Origin: Rhyzopertha dominica
Taxonomy: Eukaryota > Arthropoda > Insecta > Coleoptera > Bostrichidae
DNA: 64,000 nucleotides
NCBI GenBank assembly: GCA_025024175.1
Contig: QCXZ01000041.1
Span: forward strand, 18,781,786-18,845,785
Direction: 5' to 3'
Below, piece after piece: positions 37,160 through 47,356 of this stretch. The notes below the pieces were generated by a model that searched no databases, had not been told where the DNA came from, and saw only the letters and a list, made by a program, of their open reading frames with translations. The number at the start of each line of letters is the position of its first letter. The first letter of the stretch is position 1. The translations under genes were made by a program, and so were the position numbers.

Positions 37160-37988
37160 GTCACTGTATTATTTCTGTGGTTAATATCCATGGCAATAAT
37201 GCTTACAATTGTGTTAGCTTCAAAACTTTTCTCTGAAGAAGAATACGACGTGGTGAAGTCTTCGTTTTTTAATGCTTTTGCGAGGCCTTCTTGGGCTATA
37301 GCATTAACCATGATAACATTTCTGTGTACTAAAGGATATGGAGGTAACTATTATCGGCGAGCTCTTGGAATGTCCCCTTAAGAAAAAAAATTAAATTGTA
37401 GGAATTATTAACAGGGTGTTATCAGCTAGAATATTCACTGTATTGATCAGAGTTAATTACAGCATGTATCTATTACATCTGTTAGTTATTATGTTTATGG
37501 TAGCTCAGAATCGAACTCCCGTATACTTTGATAACATGTTTGCGGTAAGTGAAGTCTTTCTAAGGCTGTCAATTTTTCGTATCTAGCTATAATTTTCAGT
37601 ATCACTTATTTGTGGGAGATNTAATCTACACCGTGCTGCTGTCAGTCCTATTTACTTTAGCATTTGNGTCACCTGTAATCAGTATGGAAAAAATCATGTT
37701 TAGAAGAGGTAAATAGCATTTTCTAAGTGCAACGCAAAAACTCTTAATAAAATTTGTGTGTTTTAGAAGCAATTAAGGATAGGGACTGCATTTACCGGAA
37801 TAATTACACTGATAACAAAACCAGCAACGATGGTACATAACAATCTCTTATCTTTGTTATGCTATATAGAAGAAATGTCGAATATGTAAACAAATTCCTT
37901 TCAACAGACATTTGATTTTTCAGTATCATACCAGTATTGTATTAGGAGTGTGTTTACGATATGTATATTATTGGCCTTTCCAAACTCC

Positions 37989-37994
37989 AATAAA
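37989..37994 (+). terminator. Poly(A) signal of copy C
   Basis: AATAAA about 150 nt after the stop codon of copy C. Confidence 0.4.
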
Positions 37995-38157
37995 GAGATT
38001 TTATTAAGAAGACTCGAGTTTACTGTAATAGCATAATTTGCCTTTTATTAAAATCGTAAGTGTATTATTTTTTTGTATGTTTACCTACATACGTTCGGCA
38101 ATTCCATATCCATTACATATGTTGCGCAGTGATAGTGATTGTTTCATTCATATACAG

Positions 38158-39282
38158 GGTCCGCCACCTAAAACTCCCCAGGCTCGTATTTTCTTTGTTT
38201 TTTTTTTAAATACAACCTTAAATTATACGTCAAGTTGTAGGTCTTTTTGAACTCTAAAAATAGCATAGTGAGTGTCCAAATTTTTTTTCCAAATTGTTAT
38301 ATTTTGTAAATAAAGTCAATTTTTGTAAATATTTTGTAACCTTACCCTGTATAATAAATATTGCTTCATAGTTGGGTGCCGATTTTTGTCTTTCAATTTG
38401 CGTCATTACCACGTATGCGTAATTTTTACTCCTTCTTAGTGAAGAACAAGAAAAACTAGTCGCCGCCATGTTCTTTAAATAGGTTTTTTTTTTAGGTACA
38501 GCCTTAAGTTGTATGTTAAATTGTAGGTCCTTTTAAACTCTTTAAAGATAGCTTAGTGGGTGTCCAAAAAAAATTTTGCAGTTTATCATATTTTGTATTT
38601 AAAGTTAATTTTTGTAAATATTTTTAACCTTACCTCGTATAATAACTATTGCTTCATAGTTGAATGCCGACTTTTGTCTTCAATTTGTGTTATTACCATG
38701 TATGCGTAATTTTTACTCCTTAGTGAAAAACAAGAAAAATTAGTCGCCGCCATGTTCTTTAAATAGGGTTGTTCAGAATTTTTAAGTGTTAGTTTAGTAG
38801 CTTATCACGGTAAAAATTGTGCCTACATACCCATCGTTGCACACAAAACCCCAAAATTTTAAGTAACTTTTAAATAAATCAAGTAAAAAGTTCGTTCTAA
38901 AGAGAGAGAGAGGTTACAAAACGAAACCCTGCGACGAGGCTACTGCGCGATGTAGAAAACCAAACAGAACAAGGCGGCGACTAGTTTTTCTTGTCTTTCA
39001 CTAAGGAGTAAAAATTACGCATACATGGTAATGACACAAATTAAAGAAGACAAATATCGGCATCCAACTATGAAGCAATATTTATTATATAGGGTAAGGT
39101 TACAAAATATTTGCAAAAATTAACTTTATTTGCGAAATATCACAACCTGAAAAAAAATTTTTGGACAATCACTATGCTACTTTTAAAGAGTTCAAAAAAA
39201 CCTACAGTTTGACATATAACTTAAGGTTGTGCTTAAAAAAACAAAAAAAAATACGAGCCTGGGGAGTGTTAGGTGGCGGACC
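38158..39282. mobile_element. Foldback-like element with tandemly duplicated left arm
   Basis: The ends are inverted copies (GGTCCGCCACCTAAAACTCC at the left; the mirror of GGTCCGCCACCTAACACTCC at the right). The left arm unit of about 280 bp (38200-38470) is repeated in tandem at 38490-38770. A third copy lies inverted at 38965-39245. Shared blocks are GTCGCCGCCATGTTCTTTAA at each left unit, GGAGTAAAAATTACGCATAC or its complement, and TATTGCTTCATAGTTG. There is no coding gene. Long arms built of tandem units are the mark of Foldback elements. Confidence 0.7.
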
Positions 39283-39356
39283 ATATATACATATATTACA
39301 ACTGCTCATTTATAATGAATTCTGGTGATAATTATTTTCATAATTAATATATATAT

Positions 39357-39900
39357 TGTCGCGCCCTGCAAGTAGGATGCGATCCGGTCCTCCGGTTGAC
39401 CTGCACCAAAAACTACACCACACTAGATCCCTGAAACAGAAGGCTGGGAACTGGGGGGAGTGATGCGAAAGAGGTCGAATCTAACACCCATTTATTAGAG
39501 CTAAGTAACATAAAATTAAGGTGTACATTAAAACAGAGAATAATGAATAAAACAATAAAGTAGAAAATTAACAATTAAGACAACTTACATAGTCCTGGAG
39601 GGTAGTTCTTGGCCAGAGAGATGACTTCCTTCGAAGGCTGTCCTAAGACTGCCTCACAATTGTAAAAACCGAGTATTTATAGGGCAAATTGCCCATACGT
39701 CACTAGGGTTGTTCGACGCTAATTTTGCTTAGGCAGCACATCAGGCTAGCGTTCGAGGGAAGTGCGATGAACGTAGAAATGCTTACGTTCACGTGAAAAT
39801 GCTGAGCTATTACGTTAAAAAATGGAATTTAGCTCGTTGTTACGAGATTACCTATTGTGAATAATAAAAGTGAATTTGGAAAAATATTTGCTTTTTGACA
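39357..39900 (-). repeat. 3' LTR (left copy)
   Basis: On the element's strand it begins TGTCAAAAAG and ends GCGCGACA. It contains a TATA-like CCTATAAATACT (about 39671-39683) and an AATAAA (39491-39496 on the complement). It matches the right LTR at all but one position by eye. Confidence 0.9.
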
Positions 39901-39912
39901 TGTCCCCCCGGC
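39901..39912 (-). other. Polypurine tract
   Basis: On the minus strand GCCGGGGGGACA abuts the 3' LTR directly, where plus-strand DNA synthesis would be primed. Confidence 0.6.
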
Positions 39913-41558
39913 TTCGAAAAGCTGGCCCTCCAGCTTCTACCTAAACTTAAACAAAATTACTAAAAAAAAATAAAAGATTGTGGTTTGTTTACATATTTTG
40001 ACCCAATTGGCTGTCCTTATTAATAGTCTGTTTAAATTGTCTTTTGCTTTTCGCACCCACTTATCACACTGTTCAATAAGTACGGCACTGTCGGTTTGAT
40101 ACTTAAGTTCACTTAGTCCGGCACTGTATCTTTGTCAGTCTATAGCGGTTTAGAATTACAGTTTATCAAAAACGATGGCACAGGCTCGGCGTAGGTGGCT
40201 GCATCCAGACTCCCATAGCACGTATGATGTGTACGAAACTCCGTACCGTCCTTGGCTTGTCTTTGAGACGTGATGTCCTCGATGTAGGCTTATCAGGAGC
40301 TGCTTTTGATTCTGGCTGCGTTGACTGAATTGCCCTCATACTGGTGCATATTTATTTTGTTCTCAGTCTTCTGCATTGCTTAAAGGTGTGGTGAAGTAGT
40401 GCTGTCGATTTTCAAGTTGAATTTTTTTTTTCCTTAATCTGTGGGATTATTTGGCATTGGATTCATCGGCTGGAGGCATAAGTTTCCATCCTTGGTTCGG
40501 TATGTTTATGATTGATGATATTCCAGCTGTTACTTGCCTTTTATTGATTTAGTGCGTCCCATTGTTGCCATCCTTGACTTCGTTTTTGCCATCCGGCAGT
40601 GGGATCCTAGAATCTTCTAATCTTCTTTGGACTTAGTGACTTGTGAAGGAGTAAGGATTGTGAAGGGTTGGGATTAAGGTTAGTAGTAGCCCATATTTTT
40701 GGCTTCTATCTCTTTTCTTCGCATCATTCGCCTTCCATTTGTCATTTGGACGTCACCCTCCACACCAGCAATGCCATATTTGAGGACCTTGCGATCCTTA
40801 GCCCTTCATCCCGAAAACATGGGTTTGGACCGTCTTCCAAGAAGCGGGTTCCACTGTTGCCACATCGCTGTTGCCTGTGCTGCCAGTGTTGTGCCAAGTC
40901 GTATCAGTGTGTGGGCGTGTTGTGGGTCGTGGGCCGTTAGCCATACGTGGAATTACAAACAATATTAGAAGGTAAGTTAATACATTTAGATTTCTTAATA
41001 TTTAAATTTTAACACTACTGCTTTAGTATTGTACCCAGTAATAACTATATTTGGTATGCAGCGAGAATTTTTTTTTTTTTTTTTTTTACATTTAGTAAGG
41101 ATATCGTGCAATTCTTTTCTCTTTTTTTTTGTTAATATATACCCCCACATCAATTATTTGAGCAAAGCCCTTGTTAATATTACGCTTTTGTGTTCGTTAA
41201 TATATACAGTGCCCATCTTGCCATTTTCAATCTGTTCTCTAATTTGTTTTCTTTATTTAGGTATTTGCCTTATTAGATTTAATTCTTGCTAGCAAGATAG
41301 CCACTCTACTAATTATGTGTTGTTAGCCGGCTTTGTTAGTAGTAGTAGCATGTTAGTTGCGCAATTTATATTTTACTGGTGCATAAAATTGTTTGCTTAT
41401 ATGTTATTTTGCATGCATTTATTTATAGCATTTTTGTGGGCAACGTCAAAAATGCTTCTATATATCATTTTCTGATTGTAGGACTATGCTTAAACGTCCT
41501 TCTTCTGGCAAAGAAAGCGAAGCTCTATCAGCATCACTTACCTCAAGTGTAAATTTTC
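39913..41558 (-). other. Long noncoding stretch between env and the 3' LTR
   Basis: About 1.65 kb, unusually long for the space between env and the LTR of this group. No open frame of note on the element's strand; plus-strand frames near 40668-40968 and 41029-41292 look like chance. Contains a poly-T run near 41070. Confidence 0.5.
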
Positions 41559-43571
41559 TTACTGTAAATGGATTAGAGCTGCATGTTGCTTCTTCTTGTT
41601 TTGGGGTATTCTTCGTGGCGGCTTGCTCATTGATTTTTTTTTCTTCCTGTAGGCTAATATTGCACGTACCAAAATGTAGGCGGTAAATATACCAAATGCT
41701 GTACCTATCAAAATAATGAGAATATTGTCATGGATCGCTGGTGTGCCCTGGGCGTTAACCCGAGGCGTCGTTGCTGCTGCTGCTAATATACCTACATTAT
41801 TCCTTTTACATAGTAAGTAAGCAACTAAAATAGATAAAATTACATTCCAAGTTAAAAATAAAGTATCTGCATGGCTTCCATAATTATCACTGTATGTTAC
41901 ATACGAGGGAATGGATTGATTAATTTCATCTATGATCTGTTTGGTATTATCTCTGGAACTTGTTAGATTTATGTGCGGAATGTCTATTGTCCAATTTCTA
42001 TTTAGACATTCTGTTATATTTTTGAATGTTGGTAGTTTTAAATCTTTTGGACTTAGCACAAATGATTTTAGGTTTGACCATGACGCTGGGATAGTGTGAA
42101 TTATCCTTGCTTCTGCTGGATAAGTAGATGGACAAGGAAATCGCTTTGGAATTGCAACCTCTTCGTTCATCTCGAGCTCGCAGTTGCAAGGCAGACGGAT
42201 TCTAGTTGCTCCTGGATGTTCATAGGCATGATTTGGTAAGCTTGTTGCATTATTATTCTCGCAAATAATTTTTGTACCTCTTTTTGGATTAGTTATTATG
42301 TATACTTCTTCCTTTATTTCGGAAATGATGGTTGCGCTTGTGGTGTGACAGTTCATCGGGCAATAGTTGCTAAGTTCTTCAACTGTCGTTCCTTCATAAA
42401 GTTTTTTCGCGCATTCGGGACCCTGTAATGAGTCGGCGGAAAATCGTGGAATGTAACACAATTTGTCATGATACGGCTTGCACTGATGTAGTCCAGTTCC
42501 AGAAATTTGACGAATGTGGTCTTTGTTTGAGTATAAGTGAGTTGATACGGCGAGATATAGCACCTGANGTGGAATTGAGCATGTTTGATTGTACCAAGCG
42601 AATGGAGTTGTTATAAGCTCGTAGAGTTCCCAGTACTGGTTTCTTCTTGTTATCGGTATCTTTATGTGTACGTACAATTTGTTGTCAGAGAACGTGCATT
42701 CGCTGAGTGGTAGCTCATAAAATTTTGAGATGTCCTGAACAGGGATGGCCAGTCCTTGCTCAGAACTTCGTAATTCATTGTCCAATCGTTCTAAGTCGTG
42801 TTGCAGAATGTGAGGGTCCAAAATGCTTGATGGTATTTGGTGATGTTTGCATGCCGTAATTGTAGCTTCTTTCTTGATTGCCCTTGTTAAATGTATCATT
42901 TTCTTTACGTTACTGAACTGGTGTACCGCTAATGAGAATATTTCCAAATTGTCCCTTTCTTCCAAGGTCGTGAATTTGTAGCTGATGTCATTAGTTAGTT
43001 TTTCTATCATATGTATCCTTTGTTCTGTATTTTTCCAGGCTTTGGCGGCTTCTTTTTGATATTCCTCAAATTTTACAGAATTTTCCGTTAGTTCCTGCAA
43101 AGACTTGGATAGTCCTTTAGAAACCTTACTTAGTTTGATCCGAACTGCCTCGCTGTTCATGGCGAGTGAATCTAGTTTTCGCTGAGTTGCCACACCACAG
43201 CACCATGCCAATCCGTCTCCAATAAAGTCTAATGCTCTTTTCCTTCTATCTTCTACTGTCGTATTTATCGTTGTCAAGATATTCCAACTTTTTTGTAGTT
43301 GAATGAATTCTTCAGTGTACGCTTCTTCTAAGCGGTCCATTCTTTCAACGAGCTTGCAGGTAGCGTCTCTGATGCTGTCCTTGTTGATCCAGTTAGGGTT
43401 TCCGCATACATGTGTTACCGGTTCCATAGATACGCTGTCTTCGGTCCATTCCATTTCGTATGTGATTGGGATTGTTGCTTCGTACGTTATTACCTCCGGT
43501 AGGGGCTTCCAATAGGCCCCTGCACTTACTTCCACGTGGCTGGCGTCCCCCAATGTTGCACAAAGTATCAA
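41559..43571 (-). CDS. env: Env glycoprotein of the errantivirus
   Basis: A 670-residue envelope protein, open throughout (one N). The likely role is a surface fusion glycoprotein of the type related to baculovirus F proteins. Visible features: hydrophobic N-terminal residues; a furin-type RRKR at residues 109-112 followed by a hydrophobic stretch (ALDFIGDGLAWCCG) that fits a fusion peptide; a long helical, coiled-coil-like region at about 130-240; a Cys-rich ectodomain with several NxT/NxS sites; a hydrophobic segment at about 570-588; a second at 616-641; then a very basic 29-residue tail. It starts 124 bp after the pol-frame stop. A spliced subgenomic mRNA is usual in this group; the acceptor was not identified. 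Complete as read, so possibly functional. Confidence 0.85.
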   Translation of the reverse strand: MILCATLGDASHVEVSAGAYWKPLPEVITYEATIPITYEMEWTEDSVSMEPVTHVCGNPNWINKDSIRDATCKLVERMDRLEEAYTEEFIQLQKSWNILTTINTTVEDRRKRALDFIGDGLAWCCGVATQRKLDSLAMNSEAVRIKLSKVSKGLSKSLQELTENSVKFEEYQKEAAKAWKNTEQRIHMIEKLTNDISYKFTTLEERDNLEIFSLAVHQFSNVKKMIHLTRAIKKEATITACKHHQIPSSILDPHILQHDLERLDNELRSSEQGLAIPVQDISKFYELPLSECTFSDNKLYVHIKIPITRRNQYWELYELITTPFAWYNQTCSIPXQVLYLAVSTHLYSNKDHIRQISGTGLHQCKPYHDKLCYIPRFSADSLQGPECAKKLYEGTTVEELSNYCPMNCHTTSATIISEIKEEVYIITNPKRGTKIICENNNATSLPNHAYEHPGATRIRLPCNCELEMNEEVAIPKRFPCPSTYPAEARIIHTIPASWSNLKSFVLSPKDLKLPTFKNITECLNRNWTIDIPHINLTSSRDNTKQIIDEINQSIPSYVTYSDNYGSHADTLFLTWNVILSILVAYLLCKRNNVGILAAAATTPRVNAQGTPAIHDNILIILIGTAFGIFTAYILVRAILAYRKKKKSMSKPPRRIPQNKKKQHAALIHLQ

Positions 43572-43694
43572 TATCGAAATCCTACGATAAAGAAATGTCT
43601 AATGCTAGTTTTCGCGCACTTTACTTTAGTCAAGTTTTGTAATGTATAAATTTTATAGTCCATTGTTCATCACTAATGTTACACAACGTTCTTT

Positions 43695-44111
43695 TTATTT
43701 TTCCGGCACTACTACGGGTGTCCATGGATCATAATATGGTAGAATACGGCTTACGTGCACTATGTCTTTTTTACACTTTTGTGAAGGTCCTTTTTGCACT
43801 TCGTAGTCTACATCCGATACTTTTCTCGTTATGTAGTATGGTCCAAACCACCTCAGAAGCAATTTTTCACTTCTTCCCACCTTTCTCACTGGAGTAAACA
43901 CCTTTACCTGATCGCCCTCTTTAAACTCAATGTGTCTATGTCTGCTATCGTACCTCTTTTTATCAGTTTCTTGCCTTTTCTTGATATTTTCAATCGCTAA
44001 ACCTCTTGCTGCTAAAGCTTTCTCCCTTATTTGCGATGCATCCATGTTCGATGTATTTTCCATTAGATTTGCTTCTGTTGGTAGTACCGGTTCTCTTCCG
44101 TAAACCAACAT
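43695..44111 (-). CDS. Integrase C-terminal part of pol, out of frame with the main ORF
   Basis: 138 codons that continue pol in another frame. They contain YGREPVLP, a basic linker with KRYDSRHR, and the GPY/F module (RWFGPYYI) that ends Ty3/gypsy integrases and contacts DNA or target chromatin. The main pol frame is lost at about 44103-44110 in a short T run, where one base appears to be missing. It could be a real mutation or an assembly error. Confidence 0.75.
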   Translation of the reverse strand: MLVYGREPVLPTEANLMENTSNMDASQIREKALAARGLAIENIKKRQETDKKRYDSRHRHIEFKEGDQVKVFTPVRKVGRSEKLLLRWFGPYYITRKVSDVDYEVQKGPSQKCKKDIVHVSRILPYYDPWTPVVVPEK

Positions 44112-47100
44112 GAAGGAGAATATCTTGTAGTTTCCTGTTTAGCTGTATTGTAGGCGAAGGTCACGTGCGGCAAATATTCGTCCCAATCCGTCTGGTTTGT
44201 GTTGGTGTATATCGATATCATATCCGCCAAGGTTTTGTTAAGTCTTTCTGTGAGCCCATTGCAACTTGGATGGTAAGCCGTAGTGAAANTGCTTGTTGTT
44301 CCCATAATTTTTAGTANTTCTTGTACTAGTTCTGATTGAAACACTTTTCCCCTGTCACTCAATAGGTGACGTGGTGCTCCATGCTTTGTTATTATTCTTT
44401 CTAAAATAAACCTTGCTACGGGTGCTGCTTTGCCATTTGGTAGTGCTTCTGTTTCCGCCCATCTTGTTGCGTAGTCTGTGGCCACTATGATTACGGTTTT
44501 CCCTTTTTTACTCTTTCTAAATGGTCCCAGGATGTCGATTCCCACTTTTTCGAACGGTGTGCCGACTGATATTGGTTGTAATAGGCCAACTGGTTTTTTA
44601 TTCTGTTGTCCCTTTCTTGCTTGACAGTCCGGGCAACCTTTCACGAAGTTTTCGATGTCCTTCTGCATTCCAGTCCAGTAAAATCTGTTTTTAATTTTAT
44701 TCCATGTTTTTGCGGTACCCAAATGTCCTGCTAATGGCTCCGAATGATGGGAATAAATAATTTCATGTATTAATGCTTTTGGAATTACCAAAAGATTATC
44801 CAATCCTTCTGGACTTGTGTTTACTTTATATAGAACGCCATCGATTATGCGAAAATTCTTGGCTCTTTTAGCAACGCCGATTGATGCTGCTTGTAATGGG
44901 TCATTGATGGCTTGTATGAGTTGATGTATTTCCGGATCCTCGTTTTGCAATTTGGCTACATCTATGTTTTCTAACAGGTAGGTTGGTATTTCTTCAATTT
45001 CCTCTATTTCGGGTATGACTGGCTTTATAACTGGATTTCGTGACAGGCAGTCCGCATCCTTATGAGCTACACCATTTTTGTGTACTATGGTGTAGTCATA
45101 TTCGGAAAGTTTAAGTGACCATCTCGCTAATCTGCCTGTTGGATCTTTTAATGATTTTATCCAGCATAATGCGTGGTGATCTGTTACAATACGGACCGGT
45201 CTTCCATATATTAAGTGTCTTAGGTACCCCAAGGCCCATATTGCGGCCAATCCTTCCAATTCTGTTATGGTATAGTTTTTCTCAGCTTTGGTCAGGCTTC
45301 TACTTATGTATGCGATGGGATGTAATTGTTCTTCTTCATCTTTTTGCAATAATACTGCTCCAATTCCTGATGTGCTCGCATCTACCCGGAGTTCACATCC
45401 TTCGTTCGGGTTGAAATGATGTAGAACTGGTGGAGATGTCAGTTTTTCTTTCAGCCTATTGAAAGCATGGTTTTGTTCTTCGGTCCATATAAATTCGACT
45501 TCCTTCTTGATTAATTTATTTAGCGGTGCTGCAATTTGTGAGAAATTTTTTATAAATTTTCTGTAGTAGTTGCATAATCCGATGAAGCTTTGGATGTCCT
45601 TTACATTTTTTGGTGTTGGGAAGTTTCGAACAGCCTCAATTTTCGTATCGTCTGGTAGTAACCCTTTTTCGCTTACGATGTAGCCCAAAAGTTTAATTTC
45701 TTTTTTCATATACTTGCATTTTTCCGGTCGCAGTGTTAATCCTGCTTTTCTTAGCCTATCGAAAACTTTTGTTAATTTTTCTAGGTGTTCCGATTCTGTT
45801 TCTGAAAAAATAATAATGTCATCCAGATAAAGTAGTACTTCTTTCCATTTCATCCCTTGAAAAACTTTGTCTGCCAAGTTTTGGAATGTAGCTGGTGCAT
45901 TGCATAACCCGAAGCTAAGTACGTTGAATTCGTATAATCCGTGTCCTTGAACTGTAAAAGCTGTGTATTGTTTCGAGTCTTCTTTGATTTGTACCTGCCA
46001 GTATCCGCTGAACATGTCCAACGTCGAAAAGTATTTTGCCTTACCCAAATACGTCAGGATATCGTCAATATTTGGGATTGGATATGTTGATTTTCTTGTA
46101 ACGCTGTTTAATTTCCGGTAGTCCACACAAAATCTGATGTCTCCAGTTTTCTTTTTGACAAGTACTACTGGACTGGCCCATGGTGAATGGCTCGGGCGAA
46201 TAATGTTGTTTTCCAACATTTCGTTGATTTGTGTATCGATTATATCTCTTTCTCTTTGGGACACCTTGTAGGGTTTACTGCGCAGAGGTTGTGATCCTTG
46301 CACGTCGATTTCGTGTTCTACTAGATCCGTTTTACCCATATATTTTGCTGATTTGGAGAATACATCCTTATATTCCTCTAGTAGCAGCCGTAGATTTCTT
46401 TTAGCTTCTTCGGAGATGTCGTTATCGATGTTGTGGTCTTCTTGTGTAACCTGTTCCTGGCTTTCTTCGGTGTATAGCAGGACTGAGCTTATTCCGCTTA
46501 ATTCTTGTTGGTGGAGATACCCTACCGTTGTGCCTTTGTATATCTTTTGTCGGATATATTTTTTCGTTACTAATGTAATGTAAATGTTTCCGTTTTCCAT
46601 CATCACAGGGGATGTTACAATTATACCTCGTTTCCTGAGGAATTCTTCGCTCTCCTCAAAAATGGTTTGTTCAGTTTCGCTGTTTTCTAGTCCCGGACAC
46701 TTTAGCTTAATTTTGACTTCTACATTCGGTCTGATGATGTAGTCTTTTTCGCTCACCAGTTTGAATTTTTTGTCGTTCTCCGTGTTGGTGGAGATCGTTG
46801 ATGCGTTGTTGATTTCCCCATTCTGGAAAGTAAGTTCTGTGTAGTTTTGGTCCTTCTGGAAGGATACTGTTGATGCACTAAAATTTATTAAAGCGTAGTT
46901 ATTTCTTAGGAATGTTGTGCCTAATATCAGATCCTTGGGGAGTCCGTGCATAATCAAAGCTTTGCAGGTAGTGGAGTATCCATTAAATTCGATGGTTACT
47001 GTTACTTCTCCTGTTGCTTGGATTGTGTGTCCACCAGCTGTACGTAGTATGTGTTTGCATGATTTGATGGGTATCCTTAGTGTCTCTACTGTATTTTTGC

Positions 47101-47356
47101 TTATTATATTGCGACTGCATCCTGTATCTAGTATTATTTCTGTTTTCAAGTGGCTATTGATTGTGCCTTTTACTATAAGGACTGGATGCTGGTCGCTGGT
47201 AGTCCCTGTATTGGACTGGTGCAGGACGACATCGGTGGGACTGTTTACTCGTGCCGTCCAGTCCCGTTTGGGGTTCTCGGCCTTTCTTCTGAAAACGACA
47301 CCCTTCTTTGTGGCGTATTGGATCTTGATCGGCAGGGACCCGCATAGTGGCCACAT
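44063..47356 (-). CDS. pol: Pol polyprotein (protease, RT, RNase H, integrase)
   Basis: Main pol frame, 1097 codons from its first Met, although translation should enter by frameshift from gag near 47270. Domains: aspartic protease with DTGCS at residue 77; reverse transcriptase with LDMFSGYWQV and catalytic YLDD at about 510-513; RNase H at about 655-770 (DAST, TELE, TDHHAL, KDADCLSR); integrase zinc finger HHSEPLAGH...CPDC at about 870-912 and catalytic D941, D1001 and E1037. All are present with conserved residues. The frame leaves the family sequence after TRYSP, with the integrase C-terminus continuing in another frame (43695-44111). Two Ns occur near 44289 and 44317. The enzymes would process Gag-Pol, copy the RNA and insert the DNA. 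Confidence 0.92.
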   Translation of the reverse strand: MWPLCGSLPIKIQYATKKGVVFRRKAENPKRDWTARVNSPTDVVLHQSNTGTTSDQHPVLIVKGTINSHLKTEIILDTGCSRNIISKNTVETLRIPIKSCKHILRTAGGHTIQATGEVTVTIEFNGYSTTCKALIMHGLPKDLILGTTFLRNNYALINFSASTVSFQKDQNYTELTFQNGEINNASTISTNTENDKKFKLVSEKDYIIRPNVEVKIKLKCPGLENSETEQTIFEESEEFLRKRGIIVTSPVMMENGNIYITLVTKKYIRQKIYKGTTVGYLHQQELSGISSVLLYTEESQEQVTQEDHNIDNDISEEAKRNLRLLLEEYKDVFSKSAKYMGKTDLVEHEIDVQGSQPLRSKPYKVSQRERDIIDTQINEMLENNIIRPSHSPWASPVVLVKKKTGDIRFCVDYRKLNSVTRKSTYPIPNIDDILTYLGKAKYFSTLDMFSGYWQVQIKEDSKQYTAFTVQGHGLYEFNVLSFGLCNAPATFQNLADKVFQGMKWKEVLLYLDDIIIFSETESEHLEKLTKVFDRLRKAGLTLRPEKCKYMKKEIKLLGYIVSEKGLLPDDTKIEAVRNFPTPKNVKDIQSFIGLCNYYRKFIKNFSQIAAPLNKLIKKEVEFIWTEEQNHAFNRLKEKLTSPPVLHHFNPNEGCELRVDASTSGIGAVLLQKDEEEQLHPIAYISRSLTKAEKNYTITELEGLAAIWALGYLRHLIYGRPVRIVTDHHALCWIKSLKDPTGRLARWSLKLSEYDYTIVHKNGVAHKDADCLSRNPVIKPVIPEIEEIEEIPTYLLENIDVAKLQNEDPEIHQLIQAINDPLQAASIGVAKRAKNFRIIDGVLYKVNTSPEGLDNLLVIPKALIHEIIYSHHSEPLAGHLGTAKTWNKIKNRFYWTGMQKDIENFVKGCPDCQARKGQQNKKPVGLLQPISVGTPFEKVGIDILGPFRKSKKGKTVIIVATDYATRWAETEALPNGKAAPVARFILERIITKHGAPRHLLSDRGKVFQSELVQEXLKIMGTTSXFTTAYHPSCNGLTERLNKTLADMISIYTNTNQTDWDEYLPHVTFAYNTAKQETTRYSPSCWFTEENRYYQQKQI

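Larger units (their letters stand above)
30222..37840 (+). pseudogene. NRF-6-like acyltransferase pseudogene, copy C
   Basis: Recognisable exons: 30222-30311, 30378-30445, 30588-30814, 30934-31163, about 31220-31350, 33819-33984, 34065-34250, 34301-34427, 37160-37343, 37402-37544, 37600-37708, 37767-37840. Motifs include SCSNQLHIW and GSEWAMQ, HLRMSWGICIPQYC, TIYDVL, LTCLNGIR, MAVDTFF, ETNWWSTLLYIQNYV, YLAVD and NYSMYLLHLLVIM. Lesions: exon 2 is 68 nt (206 in B, 179 in D) and lacks the conserved Asp-Ala-Ser-Gly to Cys-Leu segment; the 30934 exon has a one-base frameshift and lacks several residues before the His of the LGHR-type motif; the GHTW motif has a stop in place of Trp (about 34080), followed by a two-base frameshift; another in-frame stop lies at about 34401. 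Several exons (227, 143, 109 nt) keep the ancestral size, so decay is fairly recent. AATAAA at 37989. Confidence 0.8.

Noticed and set aside
42428..42616. Plus-strand frames opposite env (also 43303-43515)
   Set aside because: Antisense to an intact env; no supporting motif.
45115..45414. Plus-strand open frames opposite pol (also 46353-46583, 46917-47441)
   Set aside because: They are antisense shadows of the long pol gene and have no protein features of their own.
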